A stretch of DNA of 64,000 nt from assembly GCF_001955715.1 (NCBI RefSeq), contig NZ_CP019239.1, positions 558,001-622,000 of the forward strand. Reading direction: 5' to 3'. How positions within the stretch are numbered: position 1 is the stretch's first letter; each line of letters begins with the position of its first letter. This document shows, one piece after another, positions 44,701-52,899 of this stretch. The DNA comes from Rhodoferax saidenbachensis. GTDB taxonomy: Bacteria > Pseudomonadota > Gammaproteobacteria > Burkholderiales > Burkholderiaceae_C. The notes beneath the pieces are model-generated. The model made no database searches and was not told the origin of the DNA. It saw only the letters and a program-made list of their open reading frames with translations. A program made the position numbers and the translations under genes.

Positions 44701-44830
44701 GAAGCAATTTGATGTCAATGGCAACCCAATTGGCAACTTGACAACTCCATCCGCAACGGCAGTCCAGTCCTTGACTGGGGGGCGCTTGCAAAACACCAAT
44801 GCCAACGGCTTTCTCGCTGCAGAGGGTTGA
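41723..44830 (+). CDS. Second octapeptide-repeat protein with type I secretion-type C terminus
   Basis: The 1,035-aa paralogue of the giant protein. It has an unusual Phe/Gly/Leu-rich N terminus (MWFLSFLFGTLFGDKLFG, about 45 residues) and a short Pro/Thr linker. About 80 octapeptides of the same type follow (residues about 60-710), with higher-order repeats of 17 octads. The C-terminal domain has 'PIIFDLNGDGVRTLGISAG', 'MDRNHDGVINDGSELFG' and 'DTNNDGYITNEDAAYADL', closely like the first protein, and the end contains 'MVDVMKQFDVNGNPIG'. It is upstream of the ABC transporter and adaptor genes and is a likely substrate of them. The hydrophobic N terminus is absent from the first protein and its role is unknown. 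Confidence 0.88.
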   Translation: MWFLSFLFGTLFGDKLFGIHLDRLFGGIFSNHFFGVDSLVDALVNNGLVVSVPTPTSPPSGLTTDAIAALTTDQVQALTTAVIASLNTDQVRAFTTDGIAAFLPGQLAALNSTDVAALRTDQVVALTTFQFSGLPTATINALTSDQVMVIETRDIQALTTGQIAKLATATMAALTTDQIQALKTGQIKALNTADVAALTTDQAMALTTDQIVALTTVQFSVLSTDDVAVLSTDQIAAIETADIAALKTTQIRALTTDQVVALTTDQIRSLSTATVITLTSDQVVAIETRDIQALTTAQIAKLTTAAVAVLTTDQIQSLKTGQIQALNTGDVAALTTDQAVALTTDQIVALTTAQFAVLSTDDMSVLSTDQIAAIETADVAALKTAQVSALTTDQVVALTTDQIRALSTAMVNALTSDQLVAIETRDIQALTTSQIVKLTTAAVVVLTTDQIQALGTRQVQALTTADVAVLTTDQTVALTTDQVVALTTAQFAVLSTDDVVVLSTDQIVAIETVDIAALKTTQVSVLTTDQVVALTTAQIRALSTAAVVALTTDQIVAIETQDIAALTTRQIVAIETRDIAVLTTDQVQALTTAQLAALTSAQQAVLPLVPLNIPSLTTAQIAALTVAQIVGLTTDQIVSLSTAQAAAISTAGVAALTSDELVAFETEDLAALTNAQIAALTSGQTVIFSTTQVESFTSDQISAFTTSAYQQLDTSGTPIIFDLNGDGVRTLGISAGVKFDLFADGTAINTGWVSGGDGLLVMDRNHDGVINDGSELFGSSTRLANGEKAKDGYAALRELDTNNDGYITNEDAAYADLRLWVDSNSDGLSSAGEIRTLESLGIAKISVNAKVGTAIDNGNILGLTSSYETTDGVSHDAADVWFRVDKVPVSPVSVDTAIAALSTGVSAAGLADTTYVAPPSVPAVLPQVQVAPIVPPAVLSGDGLRSKVSGMVQAIGSFADAPTYVTSGMPRMDAPSASGALVTRTVLSMVDVMKQFDVNGNPIGNLTTPSATAVQSLTGGRLQNTNANGFLAAEG
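42167..43390 (+). repeat. Diverged 408-bp tandem repeat, three copies
   Basis: The segment encoding 'AIETRDIQALTT' and similar recurs at 42167, 42575, 42983 and, more weakly, 43391, always 408 bp apart (17 octads of 24 bp). Copies differ at many positions, in contrast with the near-identical 744-bp units of the first gene. Confidence 0.8.
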
Positions 44831-44897
44831 TTCTAATTAAGGTGTGAATTGCCGCCAAATGCGCTGATTGACGGCGGGCCTGCCGTGTTGAAATATT

Positions 44898-44916
44898 TGT
44901 TCCCTGATCGGGAACA
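44898..44916 (+). promoter_or_regulatory. Inverted repeat at the ABC transporter start
   Basis: TGTTCCC (44898-44904), 5 nt, GGGAACA (44910-44916), ending 6 nt before the ATG. The right arm includes GGGAA, the only ribosome-binding-like purine run here, so pairing could hide it. It may be an operator or a translational control hairpin. Confidence 0.5.
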
Positions 44917-44922
44917 TCAACC

Positions 44923-47067
44923 ATGGCAGATCGCTTTCCTCATACAACCATTCAGTGCCTGGCGGCGCTTGCACAGCATCATCGCCTGGCGATCAACCCT
45001 GAGCGGCTGATTGAGGACTATGCGCTGCAGGCGGAAGAGCCGCCGACGGCGACGGTACTGCGGATTGCGGCTGATATCGGCTTGAAGGCCCGGGCAGACA
45101 AGTTCACCTGGGATAGCCTGCAAGCGCAAGGTGGGGTGTTTCCTCTCATCGCGCGCATGGCGGATGGGAATTGCGTCATCGTCATGGCCACTTCAGACAA
45201 AGCTGGCGGACAAGTCGCGATTCTGAATCCTCTGGCCGACAACCCTACAGAAGTGCTGTTTGTTGATCGTGAGAAATTCTGCGCTCAATGGAAGGGCGAT
45301 GTTTTTCTGATGAAGCGCGTCTTTAGCGCCAATGAAGAAAAACAACCATTTGGCTTTCGATGGTTCATTCCTGAGATCCTCAAACAGAAAGCCGCATTCC
45401 GGGACATCGCGATAGCAGCGATTGCGCTGCACTTTCTGGGCTTGGCCTCGCCCATGTTCTTCCAACTGGTGATCGATAAGGTTCTGGTGCACCAGAGCGA
45501 ATCCACGTTGTGGACGTTGGGCATAGGCGTCACGATTGCATTGGTGTTTGAATCATTGTTCGGATTTTTGCGGCAAATACTGACACTTGCAGCCTCCAAC
45601 AAGATTGATATGCGCCTGACGCGCCGTGTTTTCTCGCATCTGCTGTCGCTACCCATTGATTATTTTGAAACGACAACTGCGGGTGTGATTACACGTCACA
45701 TGCAACAGGTGGAGAAAATCCGGGCATTTCTGACCGGGCGCATGTTTTTCACGGTTCTTGATGCAACCTCTTTGTTTATCTTTTTGCCGATTTTGTTCGC
45801 CTATTCCGTGAAGCTGGCGATGGTCACGCTGGCATTTACACTGATGATTGCGGCCATTGTTATGGCCATGGTGCCGATCTACCAGCGACGCCTCAATGAT
45901 CTGTATACGGCGGAAGGGCAGCGCCAGTCGATGATGGTGGAAACCATTCATGGCATGCGCACGGTCAAGGCGCTGGCTATCGAACCTGCCCAGCGTCGGC
46001 AATGGGATCAGCGCTCTGCGCAATCCATCAATATGCACTTCCGGGTTGGTAAGCTGGGCATTACGGGAAATACGATCACCGATTTCTTGGGCAAACTGTT
46101 ACCTATTGTCATCATCGTGATGGGTGCCCAAGAGGTGTTTGATCAGACCCTTTCGGTGGGTGCATTGATAGGGTTTCAGATGATTTCCGGACGGGTCATT
46201 TCTCCGCTGATGGCGATTGTCGGGTTAGTGAATGATTACCAGGAAACAGTATTGTCGGTACGCATGTTGGGCGAAATCATGAATCGCGCGCCTGAAGGAC
46301 GTGCCGGCGCTGGCGGCCTTCGTCCAGAGCTGGTCGGGGAAATCTCCTTCGAGGATGTCACTTTCAGGTATCCGGGCTCCAGTGCCACTGCTTTGGATCA
46401 TGCCAGTCTGACTATCCAGGCAGGTACCGTAGTGGGTGTAGTGGGCCGTAGCGGTTCCGGAAAAACTACCTTGACAAAGTTGATCCAAGGGCTTTACAAC
46501 GTACAAGAAGGCATTGTTAGATTCGACAGAATCGATGCGCGCGAGATAGAGCTGCCGCATTTGCGCCGCCAAATCGGCGTCGTCTTGCAAGAAAACTTCT
46601 TGTTTCGCGGCACAGTGCGTGACAACATTGCAGCAGCGAGGCCTGAGGCCACTTTTGAAGAGATTGTTGCTGCGGCAGATGCCGCGGGAGCGTCAGAGTT
46701 TATTGAGCGGCTGCCACAGGGCTATAGCACTCTACTGGAAGAAGGCGCCACCAATTTGTCCGGTGGACAGAAACAGAGGTTGTCCATTGCACGCACGCTG
46801 GTGACCAAACCCCGTATTCTGATTCTGGACGAAGCCGCCAGTGCGCTGGATCCAGAAAGTGAAGCCATCTTCATCCGAAATCTTTCGCGGATCGCTGTTG
46901 GGCGTACCGTCATCATGATTTCCCATCGGTTGTCCACGCTGGTGAATGCCGACGCCATACTGGTCATGCAGCAGGGCCGTCTGGTGGACAGCGGTCGCCA
47001 CGCAGAGTTGCTGACGCGCAGTGAAACATACCAGCAGCTCTGGAACCAACAGACAAGCCACATATGA
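44923..47067 (+). CDS. Type I secretion ABC transporter (HlyB-type) with degenerate C39 domain
   Basis: Inner-membrane exporter, 714 aa. Residues 1-130 form a C39-peptidase-like domain that lacks the catalytic Cys (the sequence reads 'IQCLAALAQHHRL', without the upstream Cys) and has Asn in place of the catalytic His ('GNCVIVMA'). Such domains bind substrate without cutting it, as in HlyB. Six membrane segments follow (about 155-430). The ATPase has Walker A 'GRSGSGKTT' near 505, signature 'LSGGQKQRLSIART' near 611, Walker B 'ILILDEAASALD' near 632 and an H-loop 'ISHR' near 666. It overlaps the adaptor gene by 4 nt. Confidence 0.94.
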   Translation: MADRFPHTTIQCLAALAQHHRLAINPERLIEDYALQAEEPPTATVLRIAADIGLKARADKFTWDSLQAQGGVFPLIARMADGNCVIVMATSDKAGGQVAILNPLADNPTEVLFVDREKFCAQWKGDVFLMKRVFSANEEKQPFGFRWFIPEILKQKAAFRDIAIAAIALHFLGLASPMFFQLVIDKVLVHQSESTLWTLGIGVTIALVFESLFGFLRQILTLAASNKIDMRLTRRVFSHLLSLPIDYFETTTAGVITRHMQQVEKIRAFLTGRMFFTVLDATSLFIFLPILFAYSVKLAMVTLAFTLMIAAIVMAMVPIYQRRLNDLYTAEGQRQSMMVETIHGMRTVKALAIEPAQRRQWDQRSAQSINMHFRVGKLGITGNTITDFLGKLLPIVIIVMGAQEVFDQTLSVGALIGFQMISGRVISPLMAIVGLVNDYQETVLSVRMLGEIMNRAPEGRAGAGGLRPELVGEISFEDVTFRYPGSSATALDHASLTIQAGTVVGVVGRSGSGKTTLTKLIQGLYNVQEGIVRFDRIDAREIELPHLRRQIGVVLQENFLFRGTVRDNIAAARPEATFEEIVAAADAAGASEFIERLPQGYSTLLEEGATNLSGGQKQRLSIARTLVTKPRILILDEAASALDPESEAIFIRNLSRIAVGRTVIMISHRLSTLVNADAILVMQQGRLVDSGRHAELLTRSETYQQLWNQQTSHI

Positions 47068-48416
47068 AAACGTCGTGGTCCATCTTTCGTTGGGGTAAGG
47101 GCGGCAAAACGGCGATCGACTATTTGCCGGATGCAGATGAAATCGAGCGAAGCCCTTTGCCGCCGTTTGCCCAGGTGACCATGCACATCCTGATTTCAGG
47201 TGTGGTGGCGTTTGGCTTATGGGCCAGTTTCGCAAAACTTGACCAGGTAGTTGTTGCGCAAGGGAGCCTGGTGAACCCGCTACCCAATATCGTTGTGCAA
47301 CCCCTTGAGACTTCCATCATCCAGAGTATCGATGTGCGAGTGGGGCAGGTTGTCAAAAAGGGAGATGTTCTGGCGAAGCTGGACTCTACGTTTGTGCGTG
47401 CAGACGACAACCAGCTGCGTGTACGGCTGGATAGTCTGGAGCGGCAGGCGAAAGGTCTGCAACAGGAGTTGTCTGGGCAGGTCTCTCTCAATCGTGAGGA
47501 TGCCAGTGCGGATGGGCAGCTCCAGGCTGACCTGCTCTCAGAGCGACGGGCGAACTACAAAGCCCAGCGGCTAAAAATGGATGAGACCGCGGCGAAGTTA
47601 CGCGCAGCGCTGGCGACCAATCGACGTGACCAAGGGCTTGCGGCCTCTCGCTTGAAGGCGCTCAGAGAAATTGAATCAATGCAGGAGAAGTTGGTCGCTC
47701 AAAAGATTGGGGCTCCACTGCAGTTGATGGAGGCACAGATCAAGAGCAAGGAAGTTGAGCGTGATTTGGCGCAAGTGTCGAATCGAGAGCAGGAAATACT
47801 GCGCGAGCTGGCCGCTTTCGAAGCCGAAAAAACCGCCTTCGAAAGAGGTTGGCGCCAAAAAGCGATGGAGGAGTTGCTAACCGTTTCCCGTGAACGCGAC
47901 GCGCTGAACGAGCAACTTCAAAAAGCGGATAAACGGCACAATCTGGTCACCATGGAAGCGCCGGAAGATGCTGTGGTGCTGGACATCATCAAATTGTCCC
48001 CGGGGTCCATTGTGCGAGAGGCAGAAACATTCTTCACTTTGGTTCCCCTCAACAGCATTTTGGAGGCAGAGGTTCGTATTGACTCCGTGGATATCGGATA
48101 TATCAAGCCAGGACACCCGGTTCATTTGAAAATCGATGCCTTCCCTTTTCAAAAGCACGGTTCGATTGATGCCAAGATACGCACCATCAGTGAAGATGCA
48201 TTTCGTCGCGACGCCTCTGCGAAGGGGGCGGCGGATGTGTACTACAGTGCGCGTATCACCCTGGGGGACACCAAGCTCAAGAATATGCGTGAAGGGGCAC
48301 GGCTATTGCCGGGCATGACGTTAAGTGCCGAAATCGTGGTGGGTGAGCGGTCGGTGATGTCGTATTTGTCCTGGCCATTGACCAAGGGGTTGAATGAGGC
48401 GGGGCGGGAGCCTTAA
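47064..48416 (+). CDS. Type I secretion membrane-fusion protein (HlyD family)
   Basis: Periplasmic adaptor linking the ABC transporter to an outer-membrane channel. The 450-aa product has a short cytoplasmic N terminus, one membrane helix (about residues 36-55), a lipoyl half ('SIDVRVGQVVKKGDVLAKLD'), a long coiled-coil hairpin (about 105-300), the second lipoyl half and a beta-barrel region ('VRIDSVDIGYIKPGHPVHLK'). Its C terminus has 'LLPGMTLSAEIVVGERSV', typical of HlyD. Its ATG overlaps the ABC transporter stop (ATGA). Confidence 0.94.
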   Translation: MKTSWSIFRWGKGGKTAIDYLPDADEIERSPLPPFAQVTMHILISGVVAFGLWASFAKLDQVVVAQGSLVNPLPNIVVQPLETSIIQSIDVRVGQVVKKGDVLAKLDSTFVRADDNQLRVRLDSLERQAKGLQQELSGQVSLNREDASADGQLQADLLSERRANYKAQRLKMDETAAKLRAALATNRRDQGLAASRLKALREIESMQEKLVAQKIGAPLQLMEAQIKSKEVERDLAQVSNREQEILRELAAFEAEKTAFERGWRQKAMEELLTVSRERDALNEQLQKADKRHNLVTMEAPEDAVVLDIIKLSPGSIVREAETFFTLVPLNSILEAEVRIDSVDIGYIKPGHPVHLKIDAFPFQKHGSIDAKIRTISEDAFRRDASAKGAADVYYSARITLGDTKLKNMREGARLLPGMTLSAEIVVGERSVMSYLSWPLTKGLNEAGREP

Positions 48417-48421
48417 GCAGA

Positions 48422-49231
48422 ATGGAAGCCAACAAGTTACAGATATATCAAATCGCATACGACACGGCTTCTCTGGAGTCCGTTCAAAAGAGCGGTTTTT
48501 TGCTCCTGGACAACTTGTCCAATAGGCGCCCTGACTGGTATGAGTATTGGCCCATCAGGAGCTACCTCTCGAGCCATGTTATGGATGAAGATGCATGGTA
48601 TGGATTCTTTTCCCCCAAGTTCTCTGAAAAGACAGGACTGGGAATCGCTGATATTCAGGCCTTTGTAGACAAAGTCACCACGACAAAAGAGGTGGATGTC
48701 GTACTGTTCTCGCCCCAGCCTGATATGGGGGCGCATTTTCTGAATGTCTTTGAACAGGCAGAAATGTTCGATACCGGATTCATACAAACGGCAAAGAACT
48801 TCCTCGCCACGGTAGGTATGCAATTGCCCCTGGAGGGCATTGTTATGGATTCGCGCCAGATCGTGTTCTCCAACTATTTCATAGCCAAACCTGCGTTTTG
48901 GAGGGAGTGGTTTCAGTTAACGGAAATGCTTTTCGCGGTCGCGGAGAACCCCGCGCATCCTCTGCATGCAGAACTAACCACCAACACCTCTTACTCGGAA
49001 AACTCCCACCGCAAGGTGTTCTTGATGGAGCGTATAGCTTCATTACTGCTTTTTCTGAGACCAGAATACAAAGTCGCTGTCGCCAACACGTTCCAGTTTT
49101 CATGGTCTATGAGCAAGCTGAGGCAAAGCCCCGAAAAAGCCTATATCAGTGATGCGCTCAAAATCGCATTCAAGGAGCTTGGATTTCCACAGTATATGGA
49201 TGCCTTTCGGAAAATTCGCCAAAGTCTCTGA
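48422..49231 (+). CDS. Uncharacterised protein in glycan-modification cluster
   Basis: The 269-aa product is not one I recognise by name. It starts MEANKLQIYQIAYDTASLES and has aromatic-rich segments 'DWYEYWPIRSYL' and 'WYGFFSPKFSEKTGLG'. It has no signal peptide or obvious membrane helix. Similar 'GFFSxKFxEKTG' proteins occur, in my recollection, next to glycosyltransferase genes, which suits this place: 5 nt after the HlyD-type gene and before two transferase genes. A glycosyltransferase-like fold is possible but not shown. Confidence 0.75.
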   Translation: MEANKLQIYQIAYDTASLESVQKSGFLLLDNLSNRRPDWYEYWPIRSYLSSHVMDEDAWYGFFSPKFSEKTGLGIADIQAFVDKVTTTKEVDVVLFSPQPDMGAHFLNVFEQAEMFDTGFIQTAKNFLATVGMQLPLEGIVMDSRQIVFSNYFIAKPAFWREWFQLTEMLFAVAENPAHPLHAELTTNTSYSENSHRKVFLMERIASLLLFLRPEYKVAVANTFQFSWSMSKLRQSPEKAYISDALKIAFKELGFPQYMDAFRKIRQSL

Positions 49232-49261
49232 GCAACGGCCCAAAGAAAAAGACAACATCTT

Positions 49262-49972
49262 ATGAATGAAAACACACAAGGGCGCCTGCTGGATTTCTTT
49301 GAGAATCACGAGCACCGAATCATCCATAAGTGGATGCATTACTTTGAGATATATGAGCGACATTTCTCAAAGTTCCAAGGACAAGAAGTCTCGGTTCTGG
49401 AGTTCGGCGTGCTGCATGGTGGATCGCTGCAAATGTGGCGGCACTACTTTGGCGAACGGGCACATATCTACGGTGTAGATATCAATCCACGTTGCGGAGA
49501 TCTGAGCGACCCGAACATTACGGTTCTAGTGGGTAATCAGGAAGATGTTGATTCTTTGCGGACCATCAAGAATAGTCTGCCGTTGATGGACATCATCATT
49601 GACGACGGCGGCCACTCGATGCTGCAGCAGACACTGACTTTTGAAGAGCTCTATGGTCACTTGAAGGAGGGAGGCATTTACTTGTGTGAAGACATGCACA
49701 CAAGTTACTGGCCCGAGTTTGGTGGTGGTTATCGAAAACCCGATAGCTTCATGGAGTACTCCAAAAAGCTGATTGACCAATTGAATGCATGGCATTCACG
49801 AGGGGAGGGATTGGCTGTAGATGCATTTGCCGAGACTACGTTCGGGATGCACTATTACGACAGTATTCTGGTGATTGAAAAGCGGAAAATCAATCCTCCG
49901 CACGCGCGCATGAAAGGGACTCCTTCTTTTCCGCTAACGCCGGGCGCTATGGCTGTGCACGAGAAGGGGTAG
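49262..49972 (+). CDS. SAM-dependent methyltransferase, MycE/cephalosporin hydroxylase-like
   Basis: The 236-aa protein has the class I SAM-binding segment 'VLEFGVLHGGSLQMWRHYF', followed by 'IYGVDINPRCGD' and the metal-site region 'MDIIIDDGGHSMLQQ', typical of the MycE-type sugar O-methyltransferase group. In that group it methylates a sugar hydroxyl, often on a glycan. It lies between the uncharacterised gene and a glycosyltransferase-methyltransferase fusion, so the substrate is probably a glycan made here. Confidence 0.85.
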   Translation: MNENTQGRLLDFFENHEHRIIHKWMHYFEIYERHFSKFQGQEVSVLEFGVLHGGSLQMWRHYFGERAHIYGVDINPRCGDLSDPNITVLVGNQEDVDSLRTIKNSLPLMDIIIDDGGHSMLQQTLTFEELYGHLKEGGIYLCEDMHTSYWPEFGGGYRKPDSFMEYSKKLIDQLNAWHSRGEGLAVDAFAETTFGMHYYDSILVIEKRKINPPHARMKGTPSFPLTPGAMAVHEKG

Positions 49973-49976
49973 CGAA

Positions 49977-51314
49977 GTGGAGAACTATCGACCCACTGAG
50001 CCACAGAGCATGGCGCCTGAGAATATCCCGGTTGTCGTGGTTTCTTACAACGCGCCCGACATCCTGGAGATTTTGCTACGGTCTTTCAGGCAGTTCTACC
50101 AAAACAAGATATACGTCATTGACGGATCTTCTGACGCTTTCTCGACGCCCATTCGGCAGGTGGCATCGGCTGTTGAGGGGGTGGAGCTTATATCTTTCGG
50201 GTACAACATTCACCATGGGCCGGGGATGGCTTGGGCGATTAGAAACTTGCCGATCAATGGCAAGGTTCTCTTTTTGGACTCTGATGTGGAGGTCCTAGCT
50301 GCGGGTTTCATTGAGTCACTTGACAGTTACCTTGCGCCCGGTATGTACGGTGTGGGCAACGTCCTCAGCGTCAACCGATCGGGATTGAATCGCCCGGACG
50401 AGGCGCAAGTGGCTTACCTACACCCCTCCTGCATGTTGTGCAATATGGAGGTCATGCGACAGTGGCCGTTGCCCATCAAACATGGTGCCCCCATGTTGCA
50501 AACCATGCTGACATTGCAGGAAGCTGGTGCTTCCTTGTTGATCCGGCATGTCGAGTGGGTCAAGAATGACAATACCTCTGGGGCAAACAGGATCTACATC
50601 AAACATGACTGGCAAGGCACTGTTCAGCGCACGGGAGGCTACCATTACGAGGCCCCCTCCGATCTTCGATACAACAGAGATTTGCTGAGTTGCATTCCCG
50701 CAAATGCCAAAAAAATCATTGAAGTAGGGTGCAACACGGGAGCGTTGGCCCGGGCGTATCGCAGCACCAATCCACTATGTCGCTACCTGGGCATTGAGAT
50801 AAATGCTGCGGCTTTGAGTGAGGCCAGAGCCCATTGCGACTTTGTATGGGACTTGAATATTGAGCAGGTCGCAGACGAATTTCTCGAGGCCGAGCGGGAT
50901 TGTGATTGCTGGATTTTTGGTGATGTTCTGGAGCACCTGATAGATCCGTGGGCGGTTCTGGAAAGAATTCGTAAGGTCATGCCCGAGCATGCCGTTTTAC
51001 TGGCATGTATTCCCAATGTTCAGCATTGGAGTGTGCAAGCGCGCATTTCTGTTGGGAACTTTGTATATGAGCCTTATGGGCTGTTGGATAAGACGCACTT
51101 GCGCTGGTTTACACGCAAAACCATTACCCAAATGTTTGAAGGGGCCGGATACAGAATCAATGCCCTGATGCCGCGTATTTTTGAAGATCCAGCACGGGAA
51201 AAATTTATGCCCTTGATTCACGCGATGGCCCAAGCGGCGGGTGATGATCCGGCCATAGCATGTCAAGATGCGCTCGCACTGCAATACATCGTGCATGCAC
51301 ATGCAATGCGCTAG
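49977..51314 (+). CDS. Glycosyltransferase family 2 fused to a SAM methyltransferase
   Basis: The 445-aa protein has an N-terminal GT2 domain (about residues 16-200: 'IPVVVVSYNAPDILEILLRS', DXD-like 'FLDSDVEVL') and a C-terminal class I methyltransferase (about 240-400: 'KIIEVGCNTGALARAYR', 'CWIFGDVLEHLIDPW'). One protein may thus add and then methylate a sugar. The start is GTG at 49977 with AAGGGG upstream; an ATG 11 codons on is an alternative. Its stop codon overlaps that of the convergent FkbM gene (CTAG at 51311-51314). Confidence 0.88.
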   Translation: MENYRPTEPQSMAPENIPVVVVSYNAPDILEILLRSFRQFYQNKIYVIDGSSDAFSTPIRQVASAVEGVELISFGYNIHHGPGMAWAIRNLPINGKVLFLDSDVEVLAAGFIESLDSYLAPGMYGVGNVLSVNRSGLNRPDEAQVAYLHPSCMLCNMEVMRQWPLPIKHGAPMLQTMLTLQEAGASLLIRHVEWVKNDNTSGANRIYIKHDWQGTVQRTGGYHYEAPSDLRYNRDLLSCIPANAKKIIEVGCNTGALARAYRSTNPLCRYLGIEINAAALSEARAHCDFVWDLNIEQVADEFLEAERDCDCWIFGDVLEHLIDPWAVLERIRKVMPEHAVLLACIPNVQHWSVQARISVGNFVYEPYGLLDKTHLRWFTRKTITQMFEGAGYRINALMPRIFEDPAREKFMPLIHAMAQAAGDDPAIACQDALALQYIVHAHAMR

Positions 51315-52102
51315 CGTACACGGGCCATTTGTATCGTAGATGCCTCAATCTTGAATTGAATTTGCCGCTGACATAGGGGGTGTTGGGCAATCAACTCATC
51401 CTGGATAGCGAAGCACTCGTAGCCCAAATGGGCCAGGAAGTCCAGGAGTTCCTTGCGCCTTTCCTGAAACCAGTCGAGATTCCATGCCTCCAAGAGCATG
51501 GGCGGATATTGGTGTTTTTCCAGGAATTTCACTGCGCCCTTGAGCACCTGCAGTTCCAGGCCTTCCACGTCAATCTTTATCAAAGACGGACTTTTCGGAA
51601 CATCGAGGTTGTCAAGGCAGGCTAATCGCACAGCATGCCCCTGGTCTTTGCCATCAATGGCAACCGGCCCCAGGTGCGAATGCGCGTCCTGATCAAGTGT
51701 GAATCCTCCGATATTCTTGGAATCCTTGTAGTTGATAGAGGGAATCAGCACGCTGCCCTCCGTGTCGCCAATTGCCATGTTGAATGGAAAAACATTGTCT
51801 AATCGATTTAGAAAGGCATTTCCGCATAACTGGTAGAACACGATGCGTTGCGGTTCATAGGCATACACCATGCCGTCCATGCTGGCAACATCTTTGGCGA
51901 TGGGGATGGTGTAAGCCCCCAGATTGGCGCCAATATCCATGATGAACGGCGCAGCCTCGTCTTGATAAAACATCTTGCTGATCGCCAGTAGCGGAGATGC
52001 CCAGGTTCCTGTGGAATAGATGGTCTTGGACACCGCATCATCGGTGGAGAACAGCAAGAAATCAGCGGAATCGGTGCGGACTAAGTTGACGCGTGGCAGC
52101 AT
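51311..52102 (-). CDS. FkbM-family methyltransferase
   Basis: The 263-aa protein has the FkbM SAM-binding motif 'FIMDIGANLGAYTIPIA' (about residues 52-68), 'VYAYEPQRIVFYQL' and the family hallmark 'LIKIDVEGLELQVLKGAV'. FkbM-type enzymes methylate hydroxyls of sugars or natural products. It is the last gene of a leftward four-gene unit with two glycosyltransferases and a fusion enzyme, so the substrate is likely a surface glycan. Confidence 0.9.
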   Translation of the reverse strand: MLPRVNLVRTDSADFLLFSTDDAVSKTIYSTGTWASPLLAISKMFYQDEAAPFIMDIGANLGAYTIPIAKDVASMDGMVYAYEPQRIVFYQLCGNAFLNRLDNVFPFNMAIGDTEGSVLIPSINYKDSKNIGGFTLDQDAHSHLGPVAIDGKDQGHAVRLACLDNLDVPKSPSLIKIDVEGLELQVLKGAVKFLEKHQYPPMLLEAWNLDWFQERRKELLDFLAHLGYECFAIQDELIAQHPLCQRQIQFKIEASTIQMARVR

Positions 52103-52119
52103 GGTAGGCCCGTTCTTGA

Positions 52120-52899
52120 TTAGAAAAATTCCAGTGCCAAAGTAGTCCCGGCGCTTGCGATCAAGGCCTGCCGGGCAAGGCGTGTATCCATATTGGGCGC
52201 TTTGTGTTTGCGGTACAGATGCATCATGGTCTCCATGATTTTTTCGTTATGGGAGTTTCCCCTGCGCATGTTTTCGGGCGTGTCTGCTACCGATTTGTGA
52301 ATGATGACGGAGTCCAGGGGGGCATACGTCAAATCATGGTCTTGCAGGCATTTGAGTAAAAAATCCCAATCTTCGTAAATTGCCATGTCGGACTCGTGCT
52401 GAAGATGCGCAATAACATCCCTGCGGTAGACCAGGCAGCTATTGGGAATTCTGTTGCGGATGTAGACGCTGTCACGTGTCACGCCCGAGATTGAAATGGG
52501 TTCTAGCGACAGCTGTGTCGGAGGCGAGGTCGTTCGTGTTTCATTGCATACCTGAAAGTCATGAAACAGGAGTGCTGGCGAATGGTCACCAATGCAGCGG
52601 GCCAGTACTTCAAGGTGGTTTGGCGCATAAGTATCGTCGTCATCCAGAAATAAGACGTATTTGGAGCGTGCAATCGAGACTCCCATATTTCTGCTTTCCG
52701 CCGGCCCTTCGTTGCCGCTGCGGATGATGTACACATACTGCCCTTTGAGCAACAGAAGCTCTTCGTAAGGGGGGACATACGCTGCGGAGTCGTCCACAAT
52801 GATGACCGTGAAGTTTCGATAGGTCTGCGCGATCAGGGACCGCAGCGTGCGCTGCAGCAAGGCCGGCCTATTGTGTGTAGGAATAATTATGGTGAACAT
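52120..52899 (-). CDS. Glycosyltransferase family 2
   Basis: The 259-aa protein begins MFTIIIPTHNRPALLQRTL and has 'FTVIIVDDSA' and the nucleotide-sugar-binding 'YVLFLDDDDTYAP', the GT2 pattern (GT-A fold). No membrane segment is seen. The ATG at 52899 has AGGAGA upstream; the in-frame start at 52953 adds non-GT residues that lie inside the neighbouring gene. It overlaps the upstream GT-B gene by 13 nt and precedes the FkbM gene by 17 nt. Confidence 0.9.
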   Translation of the reverse strand: MFTIIIPTHNRPALLQRTLRSLIAQTYRNFTVIIVDDSAAYVPPYEELLLLKGQYVYIIRSGNEGPAESRNMGVSIARSKYVLFLDDDDTYAPNHLEVLARCIGDHSPALLFHDFQVCNETRTTSPPTQLSLEPISISGVTRDSVYIRNRIPNSCLVYRRDVIAHLQHESDMAIYEDWDFLLKCLQDHDLTYAPLDSVIIHKSVADTPENMRRGNSHNEKIMETMMHLYRKHKAPNMDTRLARQALIASAGTTLALEFF

